NCBI GenBank assembly: GCA_009691525.1
Contig: SICG01000026.1
Coordinates: forward strand, 1 to 36,430
Length of the DNA stretch: 36,430 nucleotides
From: Candidatus Latescibacterota bacterium
GTDB lineage: Bacteria; Latescibacterota; UBA2968; UBA8231
Direction of reading: 5' to 3'
Shown in pieces: positions 1 through 8,818 of the stretch. The notes under the pieces were generated by a model, which saw only the letters and a list, made by a program, of their open reading frames with translations, searched no databases and was not told the origin of the DNA. Made by a program: the position numbers and the translations under genes. Positions within the stretch are counted from its first letter, which is position 1. Every line of letters starts with the position of its first letter.

Positions 1-102
1 TAAAAAGTTGTGCGGGAATAGCCCAGGGTCAGGGGAGCAGGCTGGAGGTCAAAAAAACCGCCAAGAGGAAAAAGAGGGGGGAAAGTATTGCCCGCTGTGG
101 GT

Positions 103-1074
103 TCAGGCCGGAGTTTCGCCGACCCGCCGGCTCAGGCGCACCGTCCGGTTCTGGCGCTGGTGCAGGCTGGCCAGCATGTCGCCCAGCAGACCGGTGGAGA
201 AGAACTGGATGCCGACGATTACCAGCAGCATGCCCAACATCAGCAGCGGATGGTGGTTCTGGATGTTGCCGTGGGTGAAGCGCAGGTAGGTGATATAGCT
301 GCATATCCCTCCCCCGGCCAGGGTAGCGACCAGCCCCAGACTGCCGAAGATGTGCATCGGCATGGTCATGAAGCGGATTACAAAGGTGATAGTCAGCAGG
401 TCGAAAAAGCCGTTGAGCAGGCGTTTGGCGCCAAATTTCGACTTGCCAAAACGGCGGGCATGGTGCTGTACGGGTAGCTCCCCCACCCGGTAGCCGGCCC
501 AGTGGGCCATGGCTGGCAGAAACCGGTACAACTCCCCGTACAGATAGGGCAGGCAGTCCTCGGCCACCTCGCGGCGGTAGAGTTTGAGCCCGCAGTTGAA
601 GTCGTGCAGGCGGATGCCCGAGACCAGGGAGGTGACCCGGTTGAAGAAGCGGGAGGGCAGGGTCTTGCTGAGCGGGTCGTGGCGTTTCTTCTTCCACCCG
701 GAGACCAGGTCCAGCCCTTCTTCGAGGGCGGCCAGTAGCCTGGGGATCTCCTCGGGATCGTCTTGTAGATCCGCGTCCATGGTGAGGATGAACCCGCCCC
801 TGGCCTCGCGGAAACCGGCGGCCAGGGCGGCCGCCTTGCGCTGGTTGCGCCGAAAGCCCACGGCGCGGATGCGCGGGTCCTGCTGGTGCAGGGACTCGAT
901 GACCGCAAAAGAACCATCGGTGCTGCCGTCGTCGACAAAAATCACCTCCGCGGCAAAGGGCAGGCGGTCCAGCACCGCCCCGAGTTTTTCGGCCAAAGGA
1001 GGCAGGCTCTCCTCCTCGTTGTACACCGGGATAACGACGGACAGGCCCAGAGGTGATAGCGTGGTTGGGTTCAT
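103..1074 (-). CDS. Polyprenyl-phosphate glycosyltransferase, family GT2 (DPM1/GtrB type)
   Basis: A 323-residue inverting GT-A glycosyltransferase that probably loads a sugar onto undecaprenyl phosphate at the cytoplasmic face of the inner membrane. Visible landmarks are the N-terminal SVVIPVYNEEESL nucleotide-binding strand, VDDGSTDGS, the metal-binding MDADLQDDPEEIP segment and the FGKSKFGAKRL segment near residue 240 that is typical of the DPM1/GtrB branch. Two hydrophobic segments near residues 265-315 should anchor it. The ATG at 1074 is chosen because it overlaps the upstream stop in an ATGA and starts just before the GT2 fold; the same frame stays open far upstream but encodes nothing recognisable there. 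It is the last gene of the polysaccharide operon. The sugar cannot be predicted from sequence. Confidence 0.9.
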   Translation of the reverse strand: MNPTTLSPLGLSVVIPVYNEEESLPPLAEKLGAVLDRLPFAAEVIFVDDGSTDGSFAVIESLHQQDPRIRAVGFRRNQRKAAALAAGFREARGGFILTMDADLQDDPEEIPRLLAALEEGLDLVSGWKKKRHDPLSKTLPSRFFNRVTSLVSGIRLHDFNCGLKLYRREVAEDCLPYLYGELYRFLPAMAHWAGYRVGELPVQHHARRFGKSKFGAKRLLNGFFDLLTITFVIRFMTMPMHIFGSLGLVATLAGGGICSYITYLRFTHGNIQNHHPLLMLGMLLVIVGIQFFSTGLLGDMLASLHQRQNRTVRLSRRVGETPA

Positions 1075-3386
1075 GGTTTTTCCTTCTGGAGGCGCTGGTG
1101 CAGGTTCTGGATCAGGCGCTGCAACTGCTGGTCCCGGGGATAAGCCCGGAGCAGGGGTTCGGCCAGCTGCAGCGCTTCCTGGAGGCGCTGCTGGCCGGCC
1201 AGCAGCAGGGCCAGGTTGCGTTGCCAACTCAGTTCGGCTGGTGCCAGGGACATGGCCTGTCTCAACAAGATTTCGGCCTGGTCGAATCGGCCCTCGAGCA
1301 GGTAGACTGCCCCCAGGTTGCCCACGATCGCTGGATGCTGGGGCGCCAGGCGCAGCGCTTCCTCCAGGCACTCGCGTGCTTTGGAGCGCTGGCCGGCTGT
1401 TCCGTATTCGATGCCCAGGCTCATCAGGGTTTCGGCATCCTGGGGCTGTAGGGCGATGGCCCCTTCCCAGGCGCCGATGGCCCCGGCATGATCCTGCTTT
1501 TGCTGCAAGGCGCGGGCCAACCAGAGGTAACTCTGGGGGTTGAGGGGGTCCAGTGCCACGGCCCGCTGCAGGAAAGACACGGCCTGATCGGTATTTTTCT
1601 CCTGCCGCCAGAGGGCCTGGCCCAACAGGCGCAGGGTCGGGGCGTTGTTGGGGTGCAGGGCCAGGCTCTGCCGCAATGGCCCCTCGGCTTCGGCCGGGCG
1701 GTTGGCTTCGAGGCGGGCCAGGCCCAGGCTGTGGTGATAGCGGAAATCCCAGTTGCGCCAGCTGATGGCCTGGGCATACGCCAAGGTGGCGCGGTTGGGC
1801 TGGTGCTCGACTTGGTGCTGGTGGCCTTTGGAATAATAATAATCGCCGGCGGCGATACACAAACTCCAGTATCCACCGGCCAGGACCAACAGGGCCCCGG
1901 CGACCAGGACTGCTGAGCGCCGGCCCCTAGTGGCCAAAGCAATGGCCTGCCCCGGGCTTTTGCCCCGGTTGAGGGCCACCACCAGCCCGCCCAGCAGCCA
2001 GAAAAGCGCTGCCGAGGCGGGACCTTGCAGGTTAAAGCTGAAGGCACAATGCACCAGGGTGGCGATGAGTCCGGCCAGACAGCCACGGGTGAGGGCGCGG
2101 ATCTCAGGTTGGTCCTGGTGGCGCAGGCAGTTCCAACCGCTCCAGACCACCGTGCCCAACAGCCACAACATGGCGGCCAGTCCCAGGAGGCCTCCTTCGG
2201 CGGCAAACTCCAGGTACTCGTTTTCAGCTTCGTAGGCCACGTTAGTCAGGTCACCCATCAGCTGTTTCCAGGCTTGGTGGCGTTCGGGCGAACGGTAAGC
2301 GGGCAGGAAGAGCTCAAAGTTGCCCGGCCCCACCCCGAGCAGGGGATGGGCGCTGATCAGGGCGATGGTGTCGCCCCAGATGATCAGGCGCTGGGCCACG
2401 GAGATGTTGCCGAGATCGAAGCTGCTCAGGGCGCGGTCCCAGGTGCTCTGGGCCAGTTGGGAGAGGCTGCGGTTGAGGGTCTGGCCATCGCCACTGGGCG
2501 CGCTGTCCAGTACCAGGCCCAGCGGGGCGCTCAACAGCAGGGCGGCCAGGGCCCCGACCAGCAACTGGTGCAGCCGACGGCGGGTAAAGGCCAGGCGGGG
2601 CCAAAACCAGAAGGTGAGGCCGACGGCCAGGGCCAGCCAGCCGGCGCGGCTGGCGGCGACCAGCAGATGGGCCATGGTGAGGATGAGGGCGACCCAGAGC
2701 AGGGTTTGTTCCCACGGGCGGCGGCGCACCGCCAGCAGTGCCAGGATCAGCGGGATGAGTAATTCGAGATAGTGGGCGACAAAGTTGGGATTGCCCAGCG
2801 TGGAGACCGGCAGGTTGCCGTAAATAGTGGGCAGGGGGATGAGGTGGAGGCCATGGTATTGCAGCAGACCCAGGAGGGCCACTACCAGGCCGCTCATGGC
2901 GATGGTCCACAGGGTGCTGTAGGCCGCCGCTGGATCGCGGAAATGGTGCATGGCCAGGAGGCACAGGAGCAGGAGCCATGCCTGGGTGAGCAGCACTTCG
3001 GCCCCCTGGATCTTGTTGAAGGCCAGGGCCAGGGAGACCAGGGACAGTCCCAGATAGGCCAGGAGTGGACGGTAGAGGGGGACGCGTTCCAGCAGGAGCC
3101 GGCCCTGGATTCCGGCCCGCACCAACCACAAACCCCCCAGCAGGCCGGCCATCAGATGCAGGGCGGCGAGTTTGCCGATGCGATAGTCAGAAAGCTGGGG
3201 AGAGTAGAAAAAAGCGGTGAGGACAATCAGGGCCGGCACCCCGGCTTCCAGCAGTGCTTCGCACAAATAACCCGCGGCTTCATGCGGTCCGCCACCGGTG
3301 CTCAAACTCTGCCGCGCTGCCTGGAGGTAGGCTCCCACCTTGCTGCGGGCAGGAACCGGAGTCTTATCCTGGTCGGCTGGATTCAT
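1071..3386 (-). CDS. O-antigen ligase/polymerase (Wzy_C) fused to TPR repeats
   Basis: A 771-residue inner-membrane protein. Residues about 45-500 are a run of roughly a dozen hydrophobic helices. The Wzy_C/WaaL signature HPLLGVGPGNFELF begins at residue 347 (His347) in the large periplasmic loop. From about residue 520 the protein becomes soluble and contains five or six tetratricopeptide repeats, for example around ALDPLNPQSYLWLARAL and LAPQHPAIVGNLGAVYL. The family joins or transfers lipid-linked glycans in the periplasm; some members glycosylate proteins instead. The TPR tail, expected in the periplasm, may recruit a partner or an acceptor. It overlaps the sulfatase-like gene by 23 bp and the following GT2 gene by 4 bp, so it is translationally coupled to both. 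Ligase and polymerase activity cannot be told apart from sequence. Confidence 0.88.
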   Translation of the reverse strand: MNPADQDKTPVPARSKVGAYLQAARQSLSTGGGPHEAAGYLCEALLEAGVPALIVLTAFFYSPQLSDYRIGKLAALHLMAGLLGGLWLVRAGIQGRLLLERVPLYRPLLAYLGLSLVSLALAFNKIQGAEVLLTQAWLLLLCLLAMHHFRDPAAAYSTLWTIAMSGLVVALLGLLQYHGLHLIPLPTIYGNLPVSTLGNPNFVAHYLELLIPLILALLAVRRRPWEQTLLWVALILTMAHLLVAASRAGWLALAVGLTFWFWPRLAFTRRRLHQLLVGALAALLLSAPLGLVLDSAPSGDGQTLNRSLSQLAQSTWDRALSSFDLGNISVAQRLIIWGDTIALISAHPLLGVGPGNFELFLPAYRSPERHQAWKQLMGDLTNVAYEAENEYLEFAAEGGLLGLAAMLWLLGTVVWSGWNCLRHQDQPEIRALTRGCLAGLIATLVHCAFSFNLQGPASAALFWLLGGLVVALNRGKSPGQAIALATRGRRSAVLVAGALLVLAGGYWSLCIAAGDYYYSKGHQHQVEHQPNRATLAYAQAISWRNWDFRYHHSLGLARLEANRPAEAEGPLRQSLALHPNNAPTLRLLGQALWRQEKNTDQAVSFLQRAVALDPLNPQSYLWLARALQQKQDHAGAIGAWEGAIALQPQDAETLMSLGIEYGTAGQRSKARECLEEALRLAPQHPAIVGNLGAVYLLEGRFDQAEILLRQAMSLAPAELSWQRNLALLLAGQQRLQEALQLAEPLLRAYPRDQQLQRLIQNLHQRLQKEKP

Positions 3387-5817
3387 CTTCGCTGTGGTTG
3401 TTGCTTCTGTGCAGGGTCAGGCGCACCACCAGCAACCCCAACCCACCGGAGACGATGTTCAGCTGCACGTCCTTGACCTCAAAGACCCGCTCCGGCGAGA
3501 TCCACTGGATGAGTTCGTCACCGGTCCCTACCAGCGCGCTAAGGAGCAGGGCCACAATATAGGCCTTGGTTGCCGGCAGGTCGAGAGAAAGGGCCCGGTG
3601 GAGGAGATAGCCAACCAGGCCGTACTCGACTAGGTGGAGCCGCTCGGCGGGGAAGAGGGCAAAACGGTTCAGCATATAGGCATAGGCCAGGCCGACGGCC
3701 AGCAGGGCGGTATAGGTCTGCCAGCGCCGTCCCGTGGGGTCGGGCCGGACCTTGAGCACCAGCGCGATGCCCAGCCCCACCACCACGGCGATGCCCAGGT
3801 AGCGGACCGCGCCCTGGGTGTGGTCCACGAGGGTTCCCCACACCTGAGGCATGAGGGGAATGGTGCTGTAGACGAAGGCGATATAGAGCAGGGCTTGGCC
3901 CCAGGCGCGGCTGCGTTCCACGCCGAAGCGGAGGAGACGCGGCCAGGCCAGGGCGGCAACAATGGCCAGGAGCAGGACATAGGCGCTCAGTTCCGCCGGG
4001 GGTGCCTGGGCCACCCACAGGTAGAGATCCACCAGGCCCAGGCCCAGGCCCTTGACCAGCAGGACCCCCTGTTCGGCGCCGGCCTGGAGACTGCGCCAGC
4101 CCAGCCACAGCCCGCCTGCTACCGAGAGGCTGACCTCGGGGTGGGTGGAGCCCAGGTAGAAGGTGGTCCATTCACTGGCCTGGGCAGGCTGGCCCTGGGC
4201 ATGAATCCTAAAGCGCCAGGGGTTGTACAGGGAGAGGGAGTTCCAGAAAGTCTCCTGGAAGGGCCCGTAGCTGGGAGTGGTCCCCTTTTCGGTGATCTGC
4301 CCTTCCAGGTGGTACGCCCCCTTGCCCACCTGGTATTCGATCACATACTCGGCCTGGGGATCTCCGGTCCAACGCAACTGGATGGAATAGCCATCGCCCT
4401 GGTAGTTGAGGGTGTCCCCGTCCACGGGAAAGAGGATCTGCGGGGGACCGCTGGCTACCGAGGTTGGCGCGGCTAGGGCAGGGGCTTGGTGGTAGGGACG
4501 CCGCTGGGTGTAGAGGAACCACTGGTTGAGCAGGGTGCGCAGACTGTCGGCGACCACGGGGTGGTCGGCCAGCACGTCCTCCGTTTCGTGCGGATCGGCG
4601 GCCAGGTCGTAGAGGGCAAATTCATCGGCGGGGGTGTAGTGCAGCAGTTTCCAGCGTTCGGTGCGCACGGCGGCGACCCGCTGGTGGTACTGCTCGTCGT
4701 CAGCGGTGTACCCGCCCCCGGAAGTCTCGCAGTAGATGGGCCGCTCTTTCCAGCCGGGCTGATCCATGAGCAGGGGGACCAGCGAAGCGCCCTGTGCCCC
4801 GAGGGGAGTGGGCTGGCCGATCAGTTCCATCAGGGTGGGCATGAGGTCGATGCACTGGACCGGCTCCTCCACCACCCGGCCGGCCGGCAGCACCCCTGGA
4901 TACCAGAAGAGGAGGGGGATGCGGATCACCTCGTCGAAGAGCCGGCCCTCTTTGAAGGTGGAGACATGGCCGACCAAGTCGTGATCGAGCAATTCCTCGC
5001 CATGGTCGGCCGAGATCACCACCAGGGTGTTGCGGTCCAATCCCAACTCCTTGAGGGTTTGGCGCAGGGGGGCGAAGAACTCCTCGTCGAGCTGGCGGAT
5101 CTGGCCGTCGTACAGGGCTTCCACCCAGGGCTGGTCTCCCGAGCCGAAATCTGCGGCGCCGCGTACCAGCATCACGTTTTTTTTGACCGCGGCGATTTTC
5201 TCCCCTGCCATGAATTTCCGGTAGAGGCCGGTCAGGGAGAAGCCGTGCCCGTAATCGGGGGGCATGAACATGGACTCATAGACCGGCTTGGGATCGTAGG
5301 GCAGGTGTAACTCGCGGTAGTGGTAGTAGAGGAAGAAGGGTTGGTGGCGAGGGGCCTCCTCGGCGAGCCATTTGAAGAGGATCTGGTCGCCGTCGTGCAT
5401 ATAGCGGTCGCGGCCGGCGTACGGCTCGAAGCCCAGATTGCCGAAATTGGGGATGTCGGTGAGGAAAAAGATGTCCGGGGCACTGTACCCGGCGGCCCTG
5501 AAGGCCTCGGGTAGGGTGGTGACATCCGGATCGAGTTCCTGGCTGCGGATATCCACCCCGTGAGTGGGGGCGTAGAGGCCGCTGAGGATGGAGATCAGGC
5601 CCGGCGAGGTCCAGCCCGAACTGGTGAAGGCCTGTTTGAAGAAGACCCCTTCGCTGGCCAGGCTGTCCAGGTGGGGGCTGGTGGGGTGGGGGTACCCATA
5701 ATAGCCGAGGTGGTCAGGGCGAAAGGTGTCGACGGTGACCAGCAGCACATTGGGGCGCTGGTCTATCGCTCCGCAGGGCAGGGCCAGAGCCAGGAGCAGG
5801 AGCAGATTCCTAATCAA
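3364..5817 (-). CDS. Sulfatase-fold hydrolase/transferase with Fn3-like and VanZ-like C-terminal domains
   Basis: An 817-residue exported membrane protein. A signal peptide (MIRNLLLLLALALPCGA) precedes an alkaline-phosphatase-superfamily domain. Metal ligands appear in LLVTVDTFRPDHLG (Asp30) and ISADHGEELLDH (near residue 271). The nucleophile position is Thr70 in SGWTSPGLISILSGLY, not the Cys or Ser needed for formylglycine, so sulfatase chemistry is doubtful and a phosphodiesterase or phosphotransferase role is possible. Residues about 455-560 look like a fibronectin-III-type module. After several membrane helices, residues about 655-805 match VanZ-like proteins (HLVEYG and GTGDELIQWISPERVFEVKD). 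The start is TTG at 5817, overlapping the upstream stop by 8 bp with an AAGGTG ribosome-binding site. Its position in the glycan operon suggests it modifies the polysaccharide or a lipid-linked intermediate. Confidence 0.85.
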   Translation of the reverse strand: MIRNLLLLLALALPCGAIDQRPNVLLVTVDTFRPDHLGYYGYPHPTSPHLDSLASEGVFFKQAFTSSGWTSPGLISILSGLYAPTHGVDIRSQELDPDVTTLPEAFRAAGYSAPDIFFLTDIPNFGNLGFEPYAGRDRYMHDGDQILFKWLAEEAPRHQPFFLYYHYRELHLPYDPKPVYESMFMPPDYGHGFSLTGLYRKFMAGEKIAAVKKNVMLVRGAADFGSGDQPWVEALYDGQIRQLDEEFFAPLRQTLKELGLDRNTLVVISADHGEELLDHDLVGHVSTFKEGRLFDEVIRIPLLFWYPGVLPAGRVVEEPVQCIDLMPTLMELIGQPTPLGAQGASLVPLLMDQPGWKERPIYCETSGGGYTADDEQYHQRVAAVRTERWKLLHYTPADEFALYDLAADPHETEDVLADHPVVADSLRTLLNQWFLYTQRRPYHQAPALAAPTSVASGPPQILFPVDGDTLNYQGDGYSIQLRWTGDPQAEYVIEYQVGKGAYHLEGQITEKGTTPSYGPFQETFWNSLSLYNPWRFRIHAQGQPAQASEWTTFYLGSTHPEVSLSVAGGLWLGWRSLQAGAEQGVLLVKGLGLGLVDLYLWVAQAPPAELSAYVLLLAIVAALAWPRLLRFGVERSRAWGQALLYIAFVYSTIPLMPQVWGTLVDHTQGAVRYLGIAVVVGLGIALVLKVRPDPTGRRWQTYTALLAVGLAYAYMLNRFALFPAERLHLVEYGLVGYLLHRALSLDLPATKAYIVALLLSALVGTGDELIQWISPERVFEVKDVQLNIVSGGLGLLVVRLTLHRSNNHSEDESSRPG

Positions 5818-6820
5818 GAGGCACCTTTTTCTCGATCCACAGGGTGGCGCTGATGAGGATCACCACTGCCGCGCTCAAGAGGAGGGCGCCGGCCCACGGG
5901 TGATCATGTAAAAACGCGTGGCCGCTGCCTCCCAAGAGCAGGATGAGCAGAGCGATGCCCAGGTCTACTTGCAGATGGTTCCAGCCGGCGCGGGTGAGGC
6001 GCTGGTACAAGTGGAGGTTGTGGGCCCGCAGGACGTTCTCGCCCCGCAGGAGACGGCGCACCAGGGTGTAGGTGGTGTCGAAGAGGTAATAACCCAGGGG
6101 CAGGGCCATGAGCCACAGCGGCAGTCCGGCCTGTTCCCCCATCACACCCAGCCCGGCCAGCCAGAAGCCCAGACAGAGGGCACCCACGTCGCCCATGAAG
6201 ATGCGGGCCGGCGGGAAGTTGAAGACCAGGAAGCCGGCGCTGGCAGCCATCAGGGCCAGCCCCACCCAGGCCAGGGAGGGGGCGCGGTCCAGGGTCCACA
6301 GCGCGATCCAGGTGCCGGCGCCCATGGCCTGCAAGCCGCTGAGCCCGTCGATACCGTCCATAAAATTGTACACGTTGCACAGGGCCAGCAGCCATAAGGA
6401 AGTCAGGGGCCAGCCCCATAACCCCAGTTCCAGGTGATGTCCTCCGGGGAGGGCGAGCCCTTCCAGGTGCGGCCCCCACCACAGCCAGGCCGCGCCGGCC
6501 AGCAGGATAAGCACCGCCTTCTCCGCGACGTTCATGGGTTTGCCCAGATCGTCGCGGATGCTGCCCAGCAGTGGGACGCTGCCGGCCAAGAGCGGCCAGG
6601 CCACCTGGGGTTCCAGCTGGCCGGTGAGCAGCCCGGCGGCCAGACCTGCCCACACCCCGGCCACCAAGCCGACGCCGCCCAGAGTGGGGGTGGGGCGCTG
6701 GTGGGCGCTGCGCTCGTTGGGCCGGTCCAGCGTGCCCCAGGCCTGGGCCCCGCGCCACATCGCCCAGGTGAAGGCGCAGGACAGGAGGAAGGCCACACCG
6801 ACGGGCAGGAGCGCCATCAT
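5810..6820 (-). CDS. Polyprenyl-phosphate sugar-1-phosphate transferase (WecA/WbpL/MraY superfamily)
   Basis: A 336-residue polytopic membrane enzyme with about ten hydrophobic helices. It should transfer a HexNAc-1-phosphate from a UDP-sugar to undecaprenyl phosphate, the priming step of glycan assembly. The diagnostic cytoplasmic loops are all present: PNERSAHQRPTPTLGG near residue 35, the acidic pair in GSIRDDLGK, NFMDGIDGLSG, ARIFMGDVGALCLG and the C-terminal HNLHLYQRLTRAGW, which is closest to the HLYQRL loop of WbpL. The ATG at 6820 overlaps the stop of the upstream dehydrogenase by 4 bp; a second in-frame ATG follows directly. The gene ends in TAG inside the start region of the sulfatase-like gene. 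As the only priming enzyme in the cluster it probably defines the first sugar. Confidence 0.92.
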   Translation of the reverse strand: MMALLPVGVAFLLSCAFTWAMWRGAQAWGTLDRPNERSAHQRPTPTLGGVGLVAGVWAGLAAGLLTGQLEPQVAWPLLAGSVPLLGSIRDDLGKPMNVAEKAVLILLAGAAWLWWGPHLEGLALPGGHHLELGLWGWPLTSLWLLALCNVYNFMDGIDGLSGLQAMGAGTWIALWTLDRAPSLAWVGLALMAASAGFLVFNFPPARIFMGDVGALCLGFWLAGLGVMGEQAGLPLWLMALPLGYYLFDTTYTLVRRLLRGENVLRAHNLHLYQRLTRAGWNHLQVDLGIALLILLLGGSGHAFLHDHPWAGALLLSAAVVILISATLWIEKKVPLD

Positions 6821-7674
6821 ATAGTTTTTCCGATGTCATAAATCTGGGCCAGGCCTGCGGCCAGGGAGCGCGGGGCAAAACCCAGGTCGGCGCGCGCCGC
6901 GTCAATGGCGCAATGCTTGTCCTCCTGCAGGCGGCGGAATTGCTCGGCTTCGAGGTCTGGCACCAAGCCCGTCTTGCGGGCCAGCCACAGCCCGGCCAGC
7001 ACCAGGGACAGGGGCAGGTGTACCTTGCGGGCTTTGAGACCGAGGGCAGTCCCCACTTGGTCGATGAGCGCGTTGTAGCTCAGGGCTTCGGGGCCGGCCA
7101 GGTCGTAGCAGCGGCGGAGCGCGGCCGGAGCGCGGGCGGCGGCCAGCAGGGCCTCGACCAGGTCCCCCACATGCAGGGGCTGCTGTAGGGCCCGGCCATC
7201 GCCGCAGACCGGGATCCAGCGCCTCCGGCGCAGATAAGCGGCCAGCCGGTTGAGGTTGCGGTCCTCTCCCGGGCCGTAGATCATGGTGGGCCGCAAGAGG
7301 GTCCAGGGCAGGGCGGAGTTCAGGGCGCTTTGCTCCCCGGCGATGACCTCGGCTACCGAGGGGGAGGGCACTCGGGAATAACGCCGTTGCGAGCTGACCA
7401 ATACCAGCCTTTCCAGACCGGCAGGGGCACAGGCTATTAGGGCGGGGGTGTAGCGGATATGGGCCAGGTGGAAGATCAGGCGCACGCCGGCCAGGGCCGG
7501 TCCCAGGCTGGAGGGATTTTCCAGATCTCCGGTGCAGATCTCCACCGGCCAGGGGGCCAGGAGCGTTTGGTCGCTGGTGGGGCGCACCAGACAGCGCAGG
7601 GGCTGGCCCCAGGCGGCAAGCCGGGGCAGCAGGAAACGCCCGGTATATCCCGTGGTGCCAGTTACTAGAATCAC
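6817..7674 (-). CDS. Atypical NAD(P)-binding short-chain dehydrogenase/epimerase family protein
   Basis: A 285-residue Rossmann-fold protein. The N terminus carries the dinucleotide-binding motif VTGTTGYTGRFL, followed by TGDLENPSSL, the VLVSSQRRY strand and the RPTMIYGPGEDRN segment typical of extended SDRs. The catalytic YxxxK is not evident: the corresponding helix reads SVAEVIAGEQSAL, with neither Tyr nor Lys at the expected spacing, so this resembles the atypical NmrA/NDUFA9-like SDR group more than an active epimerase. The start is GTG at 7674, overlapping the upstream stop as GTGA. In WbpL-type clusters an SDR usually makes the nucleotide sugar used by the adjacent phosphotransferase. 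That role would need a catalytic mechanism different from the classical one here. Confidence 0.8.
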   Translation of the reverse strand: MILVTGTTGYTGRFLLPRLAAWGQPLRCLVRPTSDQTLLAPWPVEICTGDLENPSSLGPALAGVRLIFHLAHIRYTPALIACAPAGLERLVLVSSQRRYSRVPSPSVAEVIAGEQSALNSALPWTLLRPTMIYGPGEDRNLNRLAAYLRRRRWIPVCGDGRALQQPLHVGDLVEALLAAARAPAALRRCYDLAGPEALSYNALIDQVGTALGLKARKVHLPLSLVLAGLWLARKTGLVPDLEAEQFRRLQEDKHCAIDAARADLGFAPRSLAAGLAQIYDIGKTI

Positions 7675-8816
7675 GGTCGCCTGCTTCCGGCTGATAATTC
7701 CAAGTAGAGTTGTTCCACCTGGGTCACCATGTGCTCCAGGCCGAATGTGTGTTCGGCACCTCGGCGTCCTTCCTGGGCCAGGGCAGCGCGCAGGGGCGGA
7801 TCATCCAGCAGGGCGGCAATGGCCTGCGCGAGGGCGGCGGGGTTCTCGGGAGGCACCAGCCAGCCGTTGTGCCCGTGGCGTATCAACTCGGGAATGCCGC
7901 CCACGTGGGCGGCCACCACGGGCCGGCCCATGGCCATGGCCTCGATCAGCACCCGGCCCTGGCCTTCCCGGCGCGAAGGGACGACCAGCAGATCAAAGGC
8001 CCGCAAGTACGGCCGCACGTCTGCCACGTTGCCGGCAAAGTACACCCTGGCTTCGAGACCGAGACCTCGGGCCTGGGCTTCCAGTTCCCCGCGCAAGGGG
8101 CCGTCGCCCACCAGGCACAGGCGCAGTTGGGGATACCTGGGGGCGAGGCTGCCCAGCGCCTTCAGCAGCAGATCGAGGCCTTTTTCTGGGGTGAGGCTGG
8201 CGATGACCCCCAGCAGCGGGGAACCGGACACTGCGGGAGATGGGCTAGCCAGATCTGGGTCGAAATATTTTAGATCGATGCCGTTGCGGATCACCCGGTA
8301 CTGGGCTGCGCGCCCCAACCCCAGGGCCTGCAACCCGGCTGCTGTCTCACCGCTCACCGCGATTAGCGCGTCGGTGCGCCGGGCAGCCAATTTCTCGCCG
8401 CCGCGCAGCAGCCGGCTCTTCAGGGAAGAACCCTCCAACTCCTCCACCTGGCCGTGGTAGGTGTGTACCACCACCGGCACCCCGGCCAGGCGGGCGGCCA
8501 GCCGGCCCAATACCCCGGCCTTGGAGATGTGGGTGTGCACGATGTCGGGGCGGGTGCGGATGATCTTTCGGTAGAGGCCCAAGAAAGCTGCGGCGTCGGC
8601 GGTGGGCGACAAGGCCCGCTGCAGGGCGAGCAGATAGGTGGCGGGGATGCCGCGCTGGCTCGCTTCCTCCCACAGGCTGCCTTCACCTGGTTCGCTGCGG
8701 CCGGCGACGATTTCCACCTGGTGGCCCCGGGCCAGCAATCCGGCGCTGAGGTCCAGGACGTGGCGGGGCACGCCGCGCACGGCCAGGCGGGTGAGGATCT
8801 GGAGGATACGGGCCAC
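7671..8816 (-). CDS. Glycosyltransferase family 4 (GT-B fold)
   Basis: A retaining GT-B glycosyltransferase of about 381 residues, predicted to extend the lipid-linked glycan at the cytoplasmic face. The N-terminal domain contains the glycine-poor variant TRLAVRGVPRHVLDLSAGL and the DIVHTHISKAGVLGRLAA strand. The C-terminal donor-binding domain shows GVIASLTPEKGLDLLLKAL, LVGDGPLRGELE, and the EX7E-type segment EGQGRVLIEAMAMGRPVVAA followed by GGIPELI. I place the start at GTG 8816, three bases below the upstream stop. A CTG at 8822 would add two residues, and no in-frame ATG fits the fold. Translation into the upstream GT2 region in this frame is a shadow. Acceptor and donor are unknown. Confidence 0.88.
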   Translation of the reverse strand: MARILQILTRLAVRGVPRHVLDLSAGLLARGHQVEIVAGRSEPGEGSLWEEASQRGIPATYLLALQRALSPTADAAAFLGLYRKIIRTRPDIVHTHISKAGVLGRLAARLAGVPVVVHTYHGQVEELEGSSLKSRLLRGGEKLAARRTDALIAVSGETAAGLQALGLGRAAQYRVIRNGIDLKYFDPDLASPSPAVSGSPLLGVIASLTPEKGLDLLLKALGSLAPRYPQLRLCLVGDGPLRGELEAQARGLGLEARVYFAGNVADVRPYLRAFDLLVVPSRREGQGRVLIEAMAMGRPVVAAHVGGIPELIRHGHNGWLVPPENPAALAQAIAALLDDPPLRAALAQEGRRGAEHTFGLEHMVTQVEQLYLELSAGSRRP

Positions 8817-8818
8817 GT

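Noticed and set aside
1-102. Terminator for the glycan operon
   Set aside because: T-rich runs are present on the minus strand, but I could not find a convincing stem before them.
3364-5817. True formylglycine sulfatase
   Set aside because: The Cys/Ser nucleophile position is Thr70, which cannot be converted to formylglycine.
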